DNA from: Macrocystis pyrifera
Taxonomy: Eukaryota > Sar > Phaeophyceae > Laminariales > Laminariaceae
Direction: 5' to 3'
Assembly (NCBI GenBank): GCA_031763025.1
Contig: JASSKH010000028.1
Location: forward strand, 496,001-560,000
Length of the DNA stretch: 64,000 nucleotides
Shown here: positions 54,206 to 64,000 of the stretch, in pieces
Numbering within the stretch: the stretch's first letter is position 1
Layout of the letters: each line of letters opens with the position of its first letter
The notes under the pieces: generated by a model
Database searches by the model: none
The model's input: the letters and a program-made list of their open reading frames with translations, nothing else
Told to the model about the DNA's origin: nothing
Position numbers and translations under genes: made by a program

Positions 54206-56237
54206 CGTGAGGTGTCCGGCGAGTCGCATGAAGGGTGAGCTGCATCCTACCAAGAACCGCTTGTGAGGCGGACTTGCGTACGGAAGACAACTTCAATGAG
54301 TTAGTTTAATTTCCGGTGTAGCCACTTCCAGAGACAGCAATGGGAGTACTATGTAACTGCCTCTTGGGTGCCTTACCTTGAACACTACGTGATACGATCA
54401 ATTCCCTTGTGCAGAGTAAAGGTTCTTTACCTCGCACAAATGATCCAACTCGACCACCAGCTGTGGGCGACCGCCAAACAGAAAAAAATGAGATGGTATC
54501 AGCTGACCGCCGTGGAAAAAAAAAAACGGTATCCTGGATGTCTAGCTCACGTAGTCAGCGGCATGTTTTACAGTGTCGTTGCCAACCGACGCCAACCCAA
54601 GCCATATAATATATACGGGGGGAGGATGGGACGACACACCCATGACCACGGTTGGTCCAGAAGGCTGCTTAGTACGGCTGAACACTCTAAGGGCCCTTTT
54701 TACCGAACGACCTTTTGTTTTTCAGATTCTCCGCTTTTGGTTTTCCCCCACCAAGCGAAACAAGAAAAACAGGAAATGATGTTCCAGAAATTGTAATTTC
54801 AACAGAGGGAAAAACATCAGAGGAACGCTTCGTATTCCACTGTCTGAACAATAAAAAATGAAAAATCTGGAAACATAAAGGTTGCGAAAAAAGCTATGTG
54901 GAAATTCTCGAAATTTATGACAAAAATCCTTCGATAAGAATGGTCCCTACGCGTTCAGCTGGAAGGTATTAGTTTGTGGGACGGTATTGCAGCCCCGCAG
55001 CAGGTATCTCTTTCTTTAAAATGGGTGTGGAGACACACCGAGGTGGGTTGTGTGGCATTACCACACTCTCGGGGGTCATCAACGAACGTCATCTCAGACT
55101 GACCCACCCGAGGGGACTGTATGGCCTTGAAGGATGATAGTATTGATGAGGCGGTATGACGTACGTGGGGAACAAGTCCTGGTATCTATAAGTGATCAAA
55201 ATAACAAAAAAAACGGTGGGTTTTTTCATACTGATATTTAGCGCCATGTTAGTTAGTTTACGACATAGACGTGAACTAGAGGCTGCGTCGTTACTTCTTT
55301 GCCCTCAGACCGGTTTTTCGTCGGTGCCCGTGGAGGGAGAAAAGCTGGAGGTGGGGGGCGGGGCTGAAAAATGTATGGTAAAGGGCTGCTTCGTTGCTTT
55401 CGTAAATGCGTGATTAGAAATTCTGCCCCTCACGGCATTTTGCTGTCTTTAATGTTTGTCCACGATGAACCACAAAAGCCTCCTCCAGCACGTCCAAAGT
55501 GGCCGTTTTGCTTGCCCACGGACTGATACCTGCAGATTAAGAACGCCGTGGAGGAGCAGCGGTTGATCATGCAGGGCCGGTTCACCCGGCTCCTGGCGCA
55601 GGCTGCTCCGGCTCCGCCGCTGCCGGCGACAGGAGGGGGGCGCGGCGAATCCGGAGGGCAGGGGCAAACAGCATGCGCACGTTCGCGCCTTTGACTTCTT
55701 CAAGCGAAGGGCAAGAAGCCCTTGGGGGTCTTGAGTATGGCTATCAGTAGCACGCGCGATTGCCTTCACTGTTTTGGTTGTCAGCCTGACCATGTTGATG
55801 AATAGTTATCGGGTTATCCGGTTGGCCGTGTGATCCGAGTCGTTGTTCTTGGTGCCGGCACCCCGAACGTTTTCACCGAGGAACTACCCGCAGCTCTTTC
55901 TCTCTCTTTGCAAAGTGGCACGACTCGAAATCGTCAGCGGGGAATTTCTGCAACGAACTCTCGTGGAGCTTTGTTTGCACGGAGGTCCGCCATGCCCGTA
56001 GTGTATTATGTACTTCCCTCCCCGGGAAAATCGGTCGGTGCCGCACACAACTCGTGTCGGAATCAGGTCTGCGTGGTTTGAGCAAGGCCGCACGCCCCTC
56101 GCTTGCCGGGAACGGTTACTGCCTTGTTCGACGTGGGTTGAAGGCATCGCTTTTCGACTTACTCATACCAGCAGTGTTTTCTTTTTTTGTCCTTTGTGGC
56201 TGTTGCGCGCTTGCTATTTCGAGGGACAACAGCACCT
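54206..56237. other. Unassigned DNA
   Basis: A 142-codon plus frame (54368-54796) and a 171-codon plus frame (56054-56569) are open but unrecognised; the latter runs into the LTR at 56238. A short frame near 55530-55680 (NAVEEQRLIMQGRFTRLL) looks like a coiled coil followed by Pro/Gly-rich sequence. Confidence 0.3.
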
Positions 56238-56690
56238 TGACGGAATTCCCGCAGGTAGACGTGTGTACGCGGCTCTTGAGTTATATGATAAGGCAGCCCG
56301 ACGTAGAAATAAGCACTTCAGCCGGTGTCGAACCCAGTGTTGTTGTTGTTCAAGCTTCAGCTCTCAGCAGAACATATGAAAGAAAATGGCGGTCAAGGCC
56401 AGTGTCGTTTATCGGCCTTTTGTCTAACAGGATGAGGAGGAGAAGAGAAGAGAAAATCAGTGAAGAGGACGAGTGTGCGTGTGCACGGTCGATCGATCAC
56501 GGAGCTCTCGAGTCTCAAGAACCTCAGCATGCGGTGAAAACTAAACCTCAAACAAATAACCTCAGCTGAACTCAAAACGGTATTTCAGGGTTCTGCTACA
56601 TGTAAACCCGAGATAACTGATCCAACGGAACGAGTTTCACCACATACAACTGAAGCGGCATTGAACATACCGCATTGCACCCGTTGCTGC
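56238..56690 (-). repeat. Copia-type 3' LTR (minus)
   Basis: Shares TCAGCCGGTGTCGAAC, GTGCACGGTCGATCGATCAC, CAGCATGCGGTGAAAACTAA and ACTGATCCAACGGAA with the right copy. The upper boundary is approximate because homology fades. Confidence 0.65.
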
Positions 56691-57841
56691 GTGGCATCAA
56701 ACGTTCATTACTCCTTTGCGTCGTCGCCACAACATCAACCGTTCCTGCTTCGCTTATGATGGTCGACCAACTCTTGTGCAGCTAAAGCAACAACACGCAT
56801 GACCTGGTAACATACAGCAAAATACTACTTCTGTGACAGGTTCGAATCATGAACGAGCATGCAAACCACAAACATATCGCGCAGACCTTGGAATCCGCGC
56901 GGGTCTCACTATACATATACCAGACGGATGTACCGGCACGATATTACTTCGTACGCTAACTATCACGCCCCGTTACCGGACGTAGGTTTTTAATTCTGAA
57001 AGGGTATCAGTCGAACAGCAGTGTCAATTAACATACCTTTGCTTGTGAGACACATTCTACTCTGCCATGGGGTTTTACTGCCCAAAGGGTGATTGAACAA
57101 TTGAAGACAGGTTTGTGCTGGAGAGGGACAAGACGTAATACTGCACATAATTCACAACTGCATCTCAAGACTAAACAATATTTTAATGATCAGTTTGTCG
57201 ACCAAAAAAATAACTACGTGGCAGCCTACCACGTTTCTGCCGCCCCCCCGAAAAAAAAAGACATGCGGTGCTACTACGAAGCAAATCTTGCACAAATAGA
57301 CTAGCAGCCGAACCACATTTCCGCCGCCCTTCCATACTACTAGGACGTGTGGTGCTACGCACTACGACGCAAATAAAATCTTGCCGTTAAATGGATGCGA
57401 CCCCGCATGCAGACGTCGCTCCCAGCGATTCAGATGATGTCTATCAATCCCAGAAGCGATGTCCCAGCAGCCCTAAAGCGATCCAGATGATGTCCAGCGA
57501 CGCCACAAGCGATGTTCCAGCAGCTCTAAAATTGAAGATGTCCAGCGACCCCAGAAGCGATGGTTCAGCAGCCATAAACGATCAATGATGATGCGATATT
57601 TTGTAAGGCTTTCTTCCCCGGAGATCCCAATAGGTAGATGCTGTGGCCCGATTCCGAAACGACACTTCCGCGACCACACGATTCTGTTGACAGTGCGGCG
57701 ACTCCGGAAGCTCCCGCAGTCCCATCGAACAGTGCTGTAGCGACTACGAAAGTTGTCTTTCCGGCCATCCCAAACGCTATTGTTTGCAGCGATCCCGTGA
57801 GACGTCTTTCCGGTGACCCCGCGATGGTAAGGCGACCCCTA
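56691..57841. other. Internal region of the copia-type element
   Basis: Repeats of AGAAGCGATG and CCAGC(A/G) words lie at 57420-57580. No pol domain recognised on either strand. Confidence 0.45.
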
Positions 57842-58365
57842 TTATGGCTGGCGGTCCCTGTAGTATTTTCGCAAGTTTAAATGGGAAGCCCCTGTCAACG
57901 TCGTCGTCAAAGTTAACCACCGGCTTATTTTCGATGTCATAGGGGCGGGTTCGGGCTCGTAGTTGCGATTGCCTGCTATTGAGCGCGTATCGTCTCGTGG
58001 GTGATCTTGACGGTCTTTGATCCGTTGCCGCGAGTCCCTCGTGCGCCCTCTGCGTGCATCGTCACCAGCAGCGCTGCCGGTTTCTCGGTGATCCAGTAGA
58101 GGATAGCAAAACGATCTTGGTTGGCTCTGTCGGACGCGGCTTGGCATAGCTCGAGAGACTCTTGCAAGGAAGCTGCCGTCCCCGTTGTCGTGATGCTGGG
58201 CCTGGTTTGCCCCTCCAGCATGTGAAAGAAATCTGGACGGGCAATGCTCAGCGTGAAGCAGGCCTTATTGTACCAGTCATCAAACTGGTCGAGATTCGTG
58301 CCACTGAATAGCTTTATACCCCTCAAAACACTCGAAAGGCTGATATTCGTGTTAGAATCGTCCAT
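57842..58365 (-). pseudogene. Copia-type gag remnant
   Basis: The minus frame from ATG 58365 reads MDDSNTNISLSSV, GIKLFSGTNLDQFDDWYNKA (the FxGxNxxxWxxxx start typical of copia gag), ANQDRFAILYWITEKPAALL and then, after HETIRAQ, meets a stop at 57976. Short frames follow. Gag would coat the element RNA in virus-like particles; here it is truncated to about 130 codons. Confidence 0.7.
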
Positions 58366-58984
58366 GTTTCAGCAGAGTTGAAATCTCTCTCATATGTAGC
58401 AGCAGCGAAATATCCGCACTCGATCAGAAGGACGCCCGTGGTTTAGATTACGCGCGGTCAGTCTCACCCTATCAGCAGCAGCAGTGCAGCAGCATCAGTG
58501 GTAATAGTCTCGAACCAGTCCGTCACGTACACACGGAAGCAATCGATTCGGGTGTGTCGCAAGGGGACCGAATGTACTCGTACTCGAAAACGTAATTGCT
58601 CCGCCACTTACTTCGAATGAGCGTTTCAACCGTTTCGAGAGTATTACAGCAGTATACTCGTGCTCACAATCCAAGGTTCACCTAACTTCGAAGCAGTAGT
58701 ATACTTGTGGTTCGTAGCAATAGCTCCAGATGGCATGATCGAGGCAGCTATGTGCAGTCCTTTGTATCAGCAAGCAGCTCCCGATAGCGATGATCGTGGC
58801 AGCTCTGTAGATTTTCTTCTTTGTTGTCCGTTGTCGTTCTTCGAACAGAAGCTCGAGATGGTAATGATCTTCGCAGCTCTGTGTGAGAAGTAGCAGCCGT
58901 CCGGCCCCAGTCGTTACCGTTTCTTAATGATGCCCACGACTCGCGGCTCTGCAGTGCTTACGTAAACCGAGGCTCATAACCTCT
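58366..58984 (-). other. Leader of the copia-type element
   Basis: Region between the presumed primer-binding site (58971-58983) and the gag ATG. No other feature. Confidence 0.5.
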
Positions 58985-59705
58985 TGGCGGAATCCCCGCA
59001 GTCAACGTGTGTGCGCGGCTCCTGACTTATATCAGGCAGCCCGAAGCAGAGGCAAGCACTTCAGCCGGTGTCGAACCGTCTGGTTGTTGTTCAAGTTTCA
59101 GCTCTCAGAAGAAGATATGGAAGAAAATGGTGCTCAAGGCCAGTGTCGATTATCGTTCTTGTCTAACAGGACAGGATGAGGAGGAGGAGGAGGAGAGAAG
59201 AGAAGATAAGTGAAGTTGGGTGGATGAGTGTACGTGTGCACGGTCGATCGATCACGGAGCTCTCAAATTTCAAGACCCCCAGCATGCGGTGAAAACTAAA
59301 GCTCGAACACAAAACCTCGGCTGATCTCGAAACAATATTACAGGGTTCTGTCGCATGTGAACCCGAGATATTTAATAAAATGAGGAAGTACGTCAGCTAG
59401 CTGTGAGTTCGACTGATTAAATAGTTGATAATCAACTTTGCAAGCTGCGTAATACGTCTCGCCAATACCCCATTTTACTGAATTTTACAAGTTGTATGAC
59501 ATGCCGTTCGCGCGTATTCTATATGTACTTCCTTGTTACGGATATAGGACAGTGGCTGCCCTGGATGCTATCCGGGCCAACAGGACAAATTACATAATAA
59601 TTCTGTGCACTAGTATTATATACCCCGAATAAAGAAGAATAATACGACTGATCCAACGGAATTCTACCGCATACAACTGAATCGTCGTTGGACGTACCGC
59701 ACTGC
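58985..59705 (-). repeat. Copia-type 5' LTR (minus) with an insertion
   Basis: Related to 56238-56690, but about 278 bp (59366-59643) are inserted between GAGATA and ACTGATCCAACGG, which are adjacent in the other LTR. The insertion is A/T-rich and has no recognised ends. Confidence 0.6.
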
Positions 59706-60027
59706 TTGTACTGCCGTAACACTTTGCATTGCTGCTGTCGTGTAATCACCACAGGCGACTATGACACCGATCGGCAACTCGGTATAGACTACTGGATACT
59801 GCTGGGTAACATGGTAGCTATCCTTAATATGGCAATCAGGCCCCATGACGGGCACAAAAAACAATGTATCCCAGCGTATATGCTCAGACCGCATATCTCG
59901 TTCTGATCACTATATTCCCGCGTAGTGGTCAGATGGGGTGTACGAGCAGCGCCCGAAAACGGACGTTACAGCGACGGCGCCGCTGCCAAACGTCTAGCTC
60001 TGTGTTTTCTGTGACCTAGGCCGGGGG

Positions 60028-60073
<46 letters not shown>

Positions 60074-60879
60074 CTGGGGGAGGGGGGAGAGCGGTCTTGT
60101 TACTGCTTTGTTTGCAAGTCACATCCGCTACGTAGTTCGAATGTGGCTACTATTGCCACCACTGTTTTTACCAAGCTAAGCTCTGCAGGAAACGCGTAGG
60201 GGGTGTAAGTGCGTCGATCGACGCACCTAAAGCAGTTAGAGCGCAGTCGTGGAGGTAATGAAAGCATGCGCTGGCACCCTCTGGCCTGTTCGCTTGACCT
60301 GGTAGTCGCGGCTGTCGTTTTCTATCTGTAGTGGCTATATTTTGGCGAAGTTCAGCTTTGTGTGTCATTGTTTGCTAACTGCAGGTGCAACTTTGATTCG
60401 GTCGTTCTTTTTTCGTTTTTCGTTTTTCGTTCTTCGTTTTGTTTGGGTGCTCTAATGCGACTCTTAATACAGTCAACGGGTTTAGCTTAAAGAAAACATC
60501 TGGAACAGCTTTTGGGAGTAGCATTGCTCAGGTGCATGGTACAGATGTTTTTACGAATTCCGCATGTTTGGATATCGACCTTAGCCGTTTGCAAGTTTTT
60601 ATTGTGCAGCAAAAATCTCTCCTGTAAGAGATCGGCGGTAACTTTGCTCGGATCTATTTTTCCAGGTTCGTGAGATACTGCTGTACATGGCAAAACGTTC
60701 CTGCTGCTTCAATAGGTGTCTTTCTCGTTTCTTCGAAATCGTATCATAGCTCATCGCACTTTCGACGCACATGTGCCCAGACGGTAGAAACGCTTTACTA
60801 CGTACGTACGTACGCGTGCCGCAATTTGCAGTGAATTGGCTGGTGCTGAGTTGGGTTCTTCGTGATACCAGGAGAAGTA
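59706..60879. other. Unassigned DNA with a G44 run
   Basis: Forty-four uninterrupted G lie at 60030-60073, preceded by GGGGGTT. No gene recognised on either side. Confidence 0.7.
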
Positions 60880-60884
60880 GGGGG

Positions 60885-61035
60885 GACGGGGTTTACTTAT
60901 GTCATGCATGGCCGTAGTCGTATGATCATATATGATACGTACCCCAGCATCCCTACAATGCCGGGACGGAGAACGTCGTTCTTTTTACCGACCGGATAGA
61001 GAATATTGCTTGCACCGAGCGTGACGCAGGAGATT
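60885..61035 (+). repeat. Dispersed MHG repeat, copy 3
   Basis: TCATGCATGGCCGTAGTCG, then AGCATCCCTACAATGCCGGG, ACGGAGAACG, TACCGACCGG and ATTGCTTGCACCGAGCG, matching 54062-54205. Confidence 0.75.
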
Positions 61036-61256
61036 CTATTTTATGCGCAAGTCGTGTCCGCTATATGCATATTTATAAATTAAAAACAACAGCTGTGAAA
61101 TCGAGGATTCTGTCCAAACTCATTTTTGCAGGCTGTGTGTAATTCTTCGATCGCGCTTTCTATGGGTTTTAGATGGCCTAGTGCAGGAAACATAGTCCGT
61201 ATATGAGGGAGACAAAATCCGAAGCTGCAGGATTCGTGTGTGTCAGTCTACTTTGG

Positions 61257-61281
61257 AAAAAAAAAAAAAAAAAAAAAAAAA
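61257..61281. repeat. A25 tract
   Basis: Twenty-five A, possibly the tail of a retroposed copy inserted upstream; no family recognised. Confidence 0.8.
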
Positions 61282-61332
61282 TGAGCTTCCCACCAGTGAG
61301 GATTTTTTACGGTGTGTATTTCATACCTGGTA

Positions 61333-61385
61333 CAAGGTTCCCCGTCGGGACGTGGGTAACATGAAATCCCGGGAACGTCGCAAGG
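61333..61385 (+). repeat. Second copy of the 18622 insertion terminus
   Basis: CAAGGTTCCCC, TCGGGA, GTGGGT, ATGAAATCC and GTCGCAAG in the same order as 18622-18675. Upstream sequences differ, so homology starts at the same base. Confidence 0.75.
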
Positions 61386-61489
61386 CAAAAAGGAATTCAC
61401 AAGTAATAACAACCGTATATCTGTTCTTGGCGGAAACGGGAGCCATGGGGTAGTGAATTGCTTGAAAGGAAGATTAATAGTAGTCGGAA

Positions 61490-62400
61490 CTGAGTACTAC
61501 TAGTTCTGTGGTAAATACTGCACCCGGTACCTTGGGTTGACTACTATACCGTCACTATACACCACTACCACTGCTACGCAGTTAGATGTAGTATCGGTAG
61601 AAGCAGCATGCTCTCTACAAAATACTACTTAGTACACTAATATTATGGGGGACCATAGTAAATGGGACCAAATCTTGTTGGTAAAAATAGCGAAATATAT
61701 AGTTTTTTGTGTGTACCGTAGGTCCTGTTTGCTATGGTCCCCCGTAATACTACGAGCACCAACTACACTACTGTACTACTAAGTAGTGCTGTAGACCAAA
61801 CGCTCATACAATACACATACAACCTCATGGTAAACAGAGAGCTGAAGTATCCACGCGGTACCATGGGTTGGCGCATGACTACTACAAGTACACTGTTACT
61901 ATACACAACAAGTAATACGTATATAGATGCAGCTCAGGTAGAATCAGCATAATAAACAATGACTATACTACCTGGTATACCTACTACTACTGCTCCTATA
62001 ATACTAATAACGCTTCCATACAACGGCGACGTAGCACGCAAGCGGTACCACTACTACGCAGATAGATGCACTGAAGTGAAGGTAGAAGCAGCATGCACGC
62101 TACAAACTACTATACAACTACGACTACTACTGATTAGTGAACGTACAGGCCAAGTGTTGTATACGGTTGAGGGCATCTACTGGTATTGGCCAGGTAGAAG
62201 CAGCATGCAGACGGCAACAACAGCAACAGGGGAAGCAGCATGCACTGGTAACATGTGGTCTACTATTAATATTAATACTACTAGTACAACTATTCTATGC
62301 TATACTAGCTACTGCTATACCTCCATGCCAAAAACAGCGTCAATAACAGTAGTAGCATGTGGGGAGAGGAGTTGGATGAGATAAAAGAGCTACAGCGAGA
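61490..62400. repeat. Degenerate TAC/ACT-rich repeats
   Basis: GGTAGAAGCAGCATGC-type words recur near 61597, 62079 and 62192, with TAC(C)TTGGGTTG/TACCATGGGTTGG and ACTACTAC runs. A 141-codon plus frame (61959-62384) across it is low complexity and not called a gene. Confidence 0.55.
61643..61747 (+). mobile_element. 105-bp MITE, copy 1
   Basis: Imperfect terminal inverted repeats of about 27 bp (TTATGGGGGACCATAG...; the right end reads ...CTATGGTCCCCCGTAA) are flanked by TA on both sides (61641-61642, 61748-61749). No coding capacity. A TA target duplication points to Tc1/mariner-type mobilisation. Confidence 0.8.
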
Positions 62401-62528
62401 GGAGGACGGTAGCGACTCTCTCCTAGATACTACCGACAACAGTGTAGACCAGGAACTCTGCGCGTCGAAACATGCACGTACTGTAGCAGTTGTAAACCAA
62501 CCATATTGATGGACAGCGGGTTTTGGTA

Positions 62529-62625
62529 TTACGGGGACCGTAGTAAATAGAACCTAATATTGTTTGTGGAAATAGGGAAATGTATCGGCTATTGTGTGTA
62601 CAGTAGGTCCTATCGTCCCCCGTAA
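62529..62625 (+). mobile_element. 97-bp MITE, copy 2
   Basis: TTACGGGGACCGTAGTAAAT...GGTCCTATCGTCCCCCGTAA with TA flanks (62527-62528, 62626-62627). The interior GTGTGTACAGTAGGTCC matches copy 1. Confidence 0.8.
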
Positions 62626-63188
62626 TAGATGCTTCTTAGGGAGTGCTTAAGGAGCGGAGTGGTCGTTTTTTGGCGGATGATATGGAGGGAATTTGGCTGT
62701 GGTAGTCTTCATGTGCGTCACATCGATTTTGATTTGTCTTACAGTATAGGCCCGCCCGCCGGCAAGAAAGTGCCCAGTAAGAACATAAAGCTCACTTTTT
62801 GGAGAACGCTAAGGAACTGGGTTAAGAAAAACGGTTCAGTGGTGAATTCTACACTAAATCCTATATATTAGCCTACGCTCAAGGTTGTTTGAAGATGGCG
62901 CCCCAATAAGAGTCTCAAGCTTGCCCAGATTAGGTGTTTCTTGCTGGCGGACGAATACTGTTAAAGCTACATTTTTGTTCTGGACAGTTTTTCACTTTCT
63001 GTTCCTTAGTCGTTTTTGGAATAACACCACATTGTCGGATGGCAAGATGGCAACCATAAAAATAATGTATGATACAGAAATACCAAAAACCTAAAATATC
63101 ACTAATAAATGTTAATAGTAGAAAGCAGCGCTCTGTATTTATGCATGTACAGGTATACGTACGTTTGGGGCACGATGAAAAATGTATC
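62626..63188. other. Unassigned DNA between MITE copies
   Basis: No gene recognised. Confidence 0.4.
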
Positions 63189-63285
63189 TGCATAGTAAAT
63201 ATGACCCACGGTACACACAAAAACGTACATATTTACCTAGTTTTACTAACACTATTTTGGTCCTATTTACTATGGTCCCCCGTAA
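63189..63285 (-). mobile_element. MITE, copy 3 (inverted, one end lost)
   Basis: The reverse complement runs TTACGGGGGACCATAGTAAA, then TTTTTGTGTGTACCGTGGGTC, and ends CATAG where the outer dozen bases of the second inverted repeat are replaced by unrelated sequence. Confidence 0.75.
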
Positions 63286-63382
63286 CACAACTTGTCCTGA
63301 AATGTTTCGCTCTAAGTTTAATGTAATGACTGTCAAAAGCAGTATATACTCATGGTTACAGCAGCAGACCCGTGGCAACAGC

Positions 63383-63788
63383 TGTTAAGAACATTCGATG
63401 ATACTCCTGCACAGTAGGCTGCAAAGGTTGGCGCTGTCAGTCGTTAAACTGACCGAGCAGACACGCTGTGTGTCCAGGATGTGAAGAATGGATGACTCTT
63501 GAAAAAGGCCGCTTGAGGGCAATAAAGGCTTAGGACGATGAACCGTGGTAAGTTCAGATGCGGTTTGACGAGTGAACGTGGGGGGTGTGCGAACACTCCA
63601 GTTCCTCAGTCTTGATGGCCTCTTACAGCAACGTCTATCGGCGGCTTGTCGCTGCAACTCGTCGACTACAAGAACTGCTGAAAGGCCATCTAAATATCCC
63701 GTTACTCATAATGCGGTGTAATTAGTTGAACCGCAACTTACGAAGCATTGACTCAATAGACTATGTACATACGGCCTATTTCTTAACA
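63383..63788 (-). repeat. 3' LTR of a copia-like element at the window edge
   Basis: 406 bp bounded by TGTTAAG (63383) and CTTAACA (63788), the short inverted repeats of an LTR. Directly outside on the right is CTCCCCCTCAAT, on minus ATTGAGGGGGAG, the typical copia polypurine tract. So the element body lies to the right on the minus strand and continues beyond the window. Confidence 0.8.
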
Positions 63789-63800
63789 CTCCCCCTCAAT
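63789..63800 (-). other. Polypurine tract
   Basis: ATTGAGGGGGAG on minus, immediately upstream of the 3' LTR start TGTTAAG. It primes plus-strand DNA synthesis in this class of element. Confidence 0.8.
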
Positions 63801-64000
63801 GCAAGTCGCAATGCATAAACGATGAATGTCCCAGGGCGATAGAACATGACTAAAGTCCTGATCATGGCTAACGATCACCAGCACTTGTTGGAAGCGATAG
63901 AAACAATACTAAAGCGCCGATCATGGCTAACGATCACCAGCACTTGTTGGAAGCAACGCTACTTCTTTACTAGAACACTGATAATGCATACAAAACCATA
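63801..64000 (-). mobile_element. 3' end of copia-like internal region with a 58-bp duplication
   Basis: Units 63838-63895 and 63896-63954 share ATCATGGCTAACGATCACCA and GCACTTGTTGGAAGC. No domain of pol is visible in the 200 bases available. Confidence 0.7.

Larger units (their letters stand above)
56238..59705 (-). mobile_element. Decayed copia-type LTR retrotransposon
   Basis: Two related blocks, 56238 to about 56690 and 58985 to about 59705, both start TG(A/G)CGGAAT on plus (so end with CA on minus) and enclose 2.3 kb with a gag remnant on the minus strand. Next to the right block the minus strand reads GAGGTTATGAGCC, a plausible primer-binding site. LTR divergence is high and pol is missing. 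Confidence 0.65.

Noticed and set aside
56054-56569. 171-codon plus-strand membrane protein
   Set aside because: Its second half is antisense to the copia-type LTR. The hydrophobic stretch before it has no family match.
61959-62384. 141-codon plus-strand gene
   Set aside because: Low-complexity Thr/Tyr-rich translation of a TAC/ACT-rich degenerate repeat.

Overview
The window is eukaryotic, non-coding-rich and built almost entirely of mobile elements, their relics and satellite DNA. The evidence is a non-LTR retrotransposon (LINE) with endonuclease and reverse transcriptase, LTR retrotransposons of both Ty3/gypsy and copia type, short inverted-repeat elements, long trinucleotide and homopolymer tracts, and candidate GT-AG splice signals. 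No rRNA, intact tRNA, operon or convincing full-length host gene was recognised. The gypsy pol tail and the LINE feel like families seen in algae and other protists, but that is recall, not a search; the species cannot be named from the sequence.

Layout. 1-2663: a gypsy-type LTR element with nearly all of its coding region deleted (about 450-bp LTRs; only the last part of pol survives). 2664-11.7 kb: unassigned DNA with minisatellites (119, 31, about 125 and 45 bp units), a complex tandem duplication at 6.96-8.0 kb and a poly(A)/GACA tract. 11967-13039: a GGGATCCC satellite folded into a large inverted structure. 13.04-13.22 kb: a two-part dispersed repeat, found again at 18.5 and 21.1 kb but there split by a 2.47-kb block full of GATCTG repeats. 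14.9-18 kb: a GC-rich block with possible exon borders on the minus strand, then a CTG tract. 25.3-26.6 kb: a gypsy pol 3' region cut into four pieces of alternating orientation. 27.0-28.7 kb: a broken reading frame with 60-residue repeats. 29.5-33.4 kb (minus): a nearly complete LINE, followed by two 3' fragments of related LINEs. 35.17-36.04 kb: an 868-bp element with about 34-bp terminal inverted repeats. 37.8-39.1 kb (minus): a second, even more deleted copy of the first LTR element. 39.9-42.1 kb: three arrays of a 42-bp satellite with a palindromic core in alternating orientation. 42.8-43.1 kb: a foldback element enclosing TTAGGG repeats. 43.2-49 kb: minisatellites and a degenerate retroelement reading frame. 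51-55 kb: dispersed repeats and one Ala/Glu-rich reading frame. 56.2-59.7 kb (minus): a decayed copia-type element with a gag remnant. 60-63.3 kb: a 44-base G run and a family of about 100-bp TA-flanked MITEs. 63.38 kb to the end (minus): the 3' LTR and polypurine tract of another copia-like element.

How the parts work together. The only enzymatic machinery visible is that of the retroelements: LINE endonuclease and reverse transcriptase, gypsy RNase H, copia gag. All copies carry at least one lesion here. The LINE is the best preserved: one in-frame stop and two one-base changes in homopolymers separate it from a single reading frame of about 1,240 codons.

The points most worth a second look are the PABP-binding (PAM2-like) motif at the LINE N-terminus, the scrambled gypsy tail, the satellites built on dyad-symmetric cores, and a nine-base near-palindrome TACCWGGTA that occurs 15 times in unrelated contexts.
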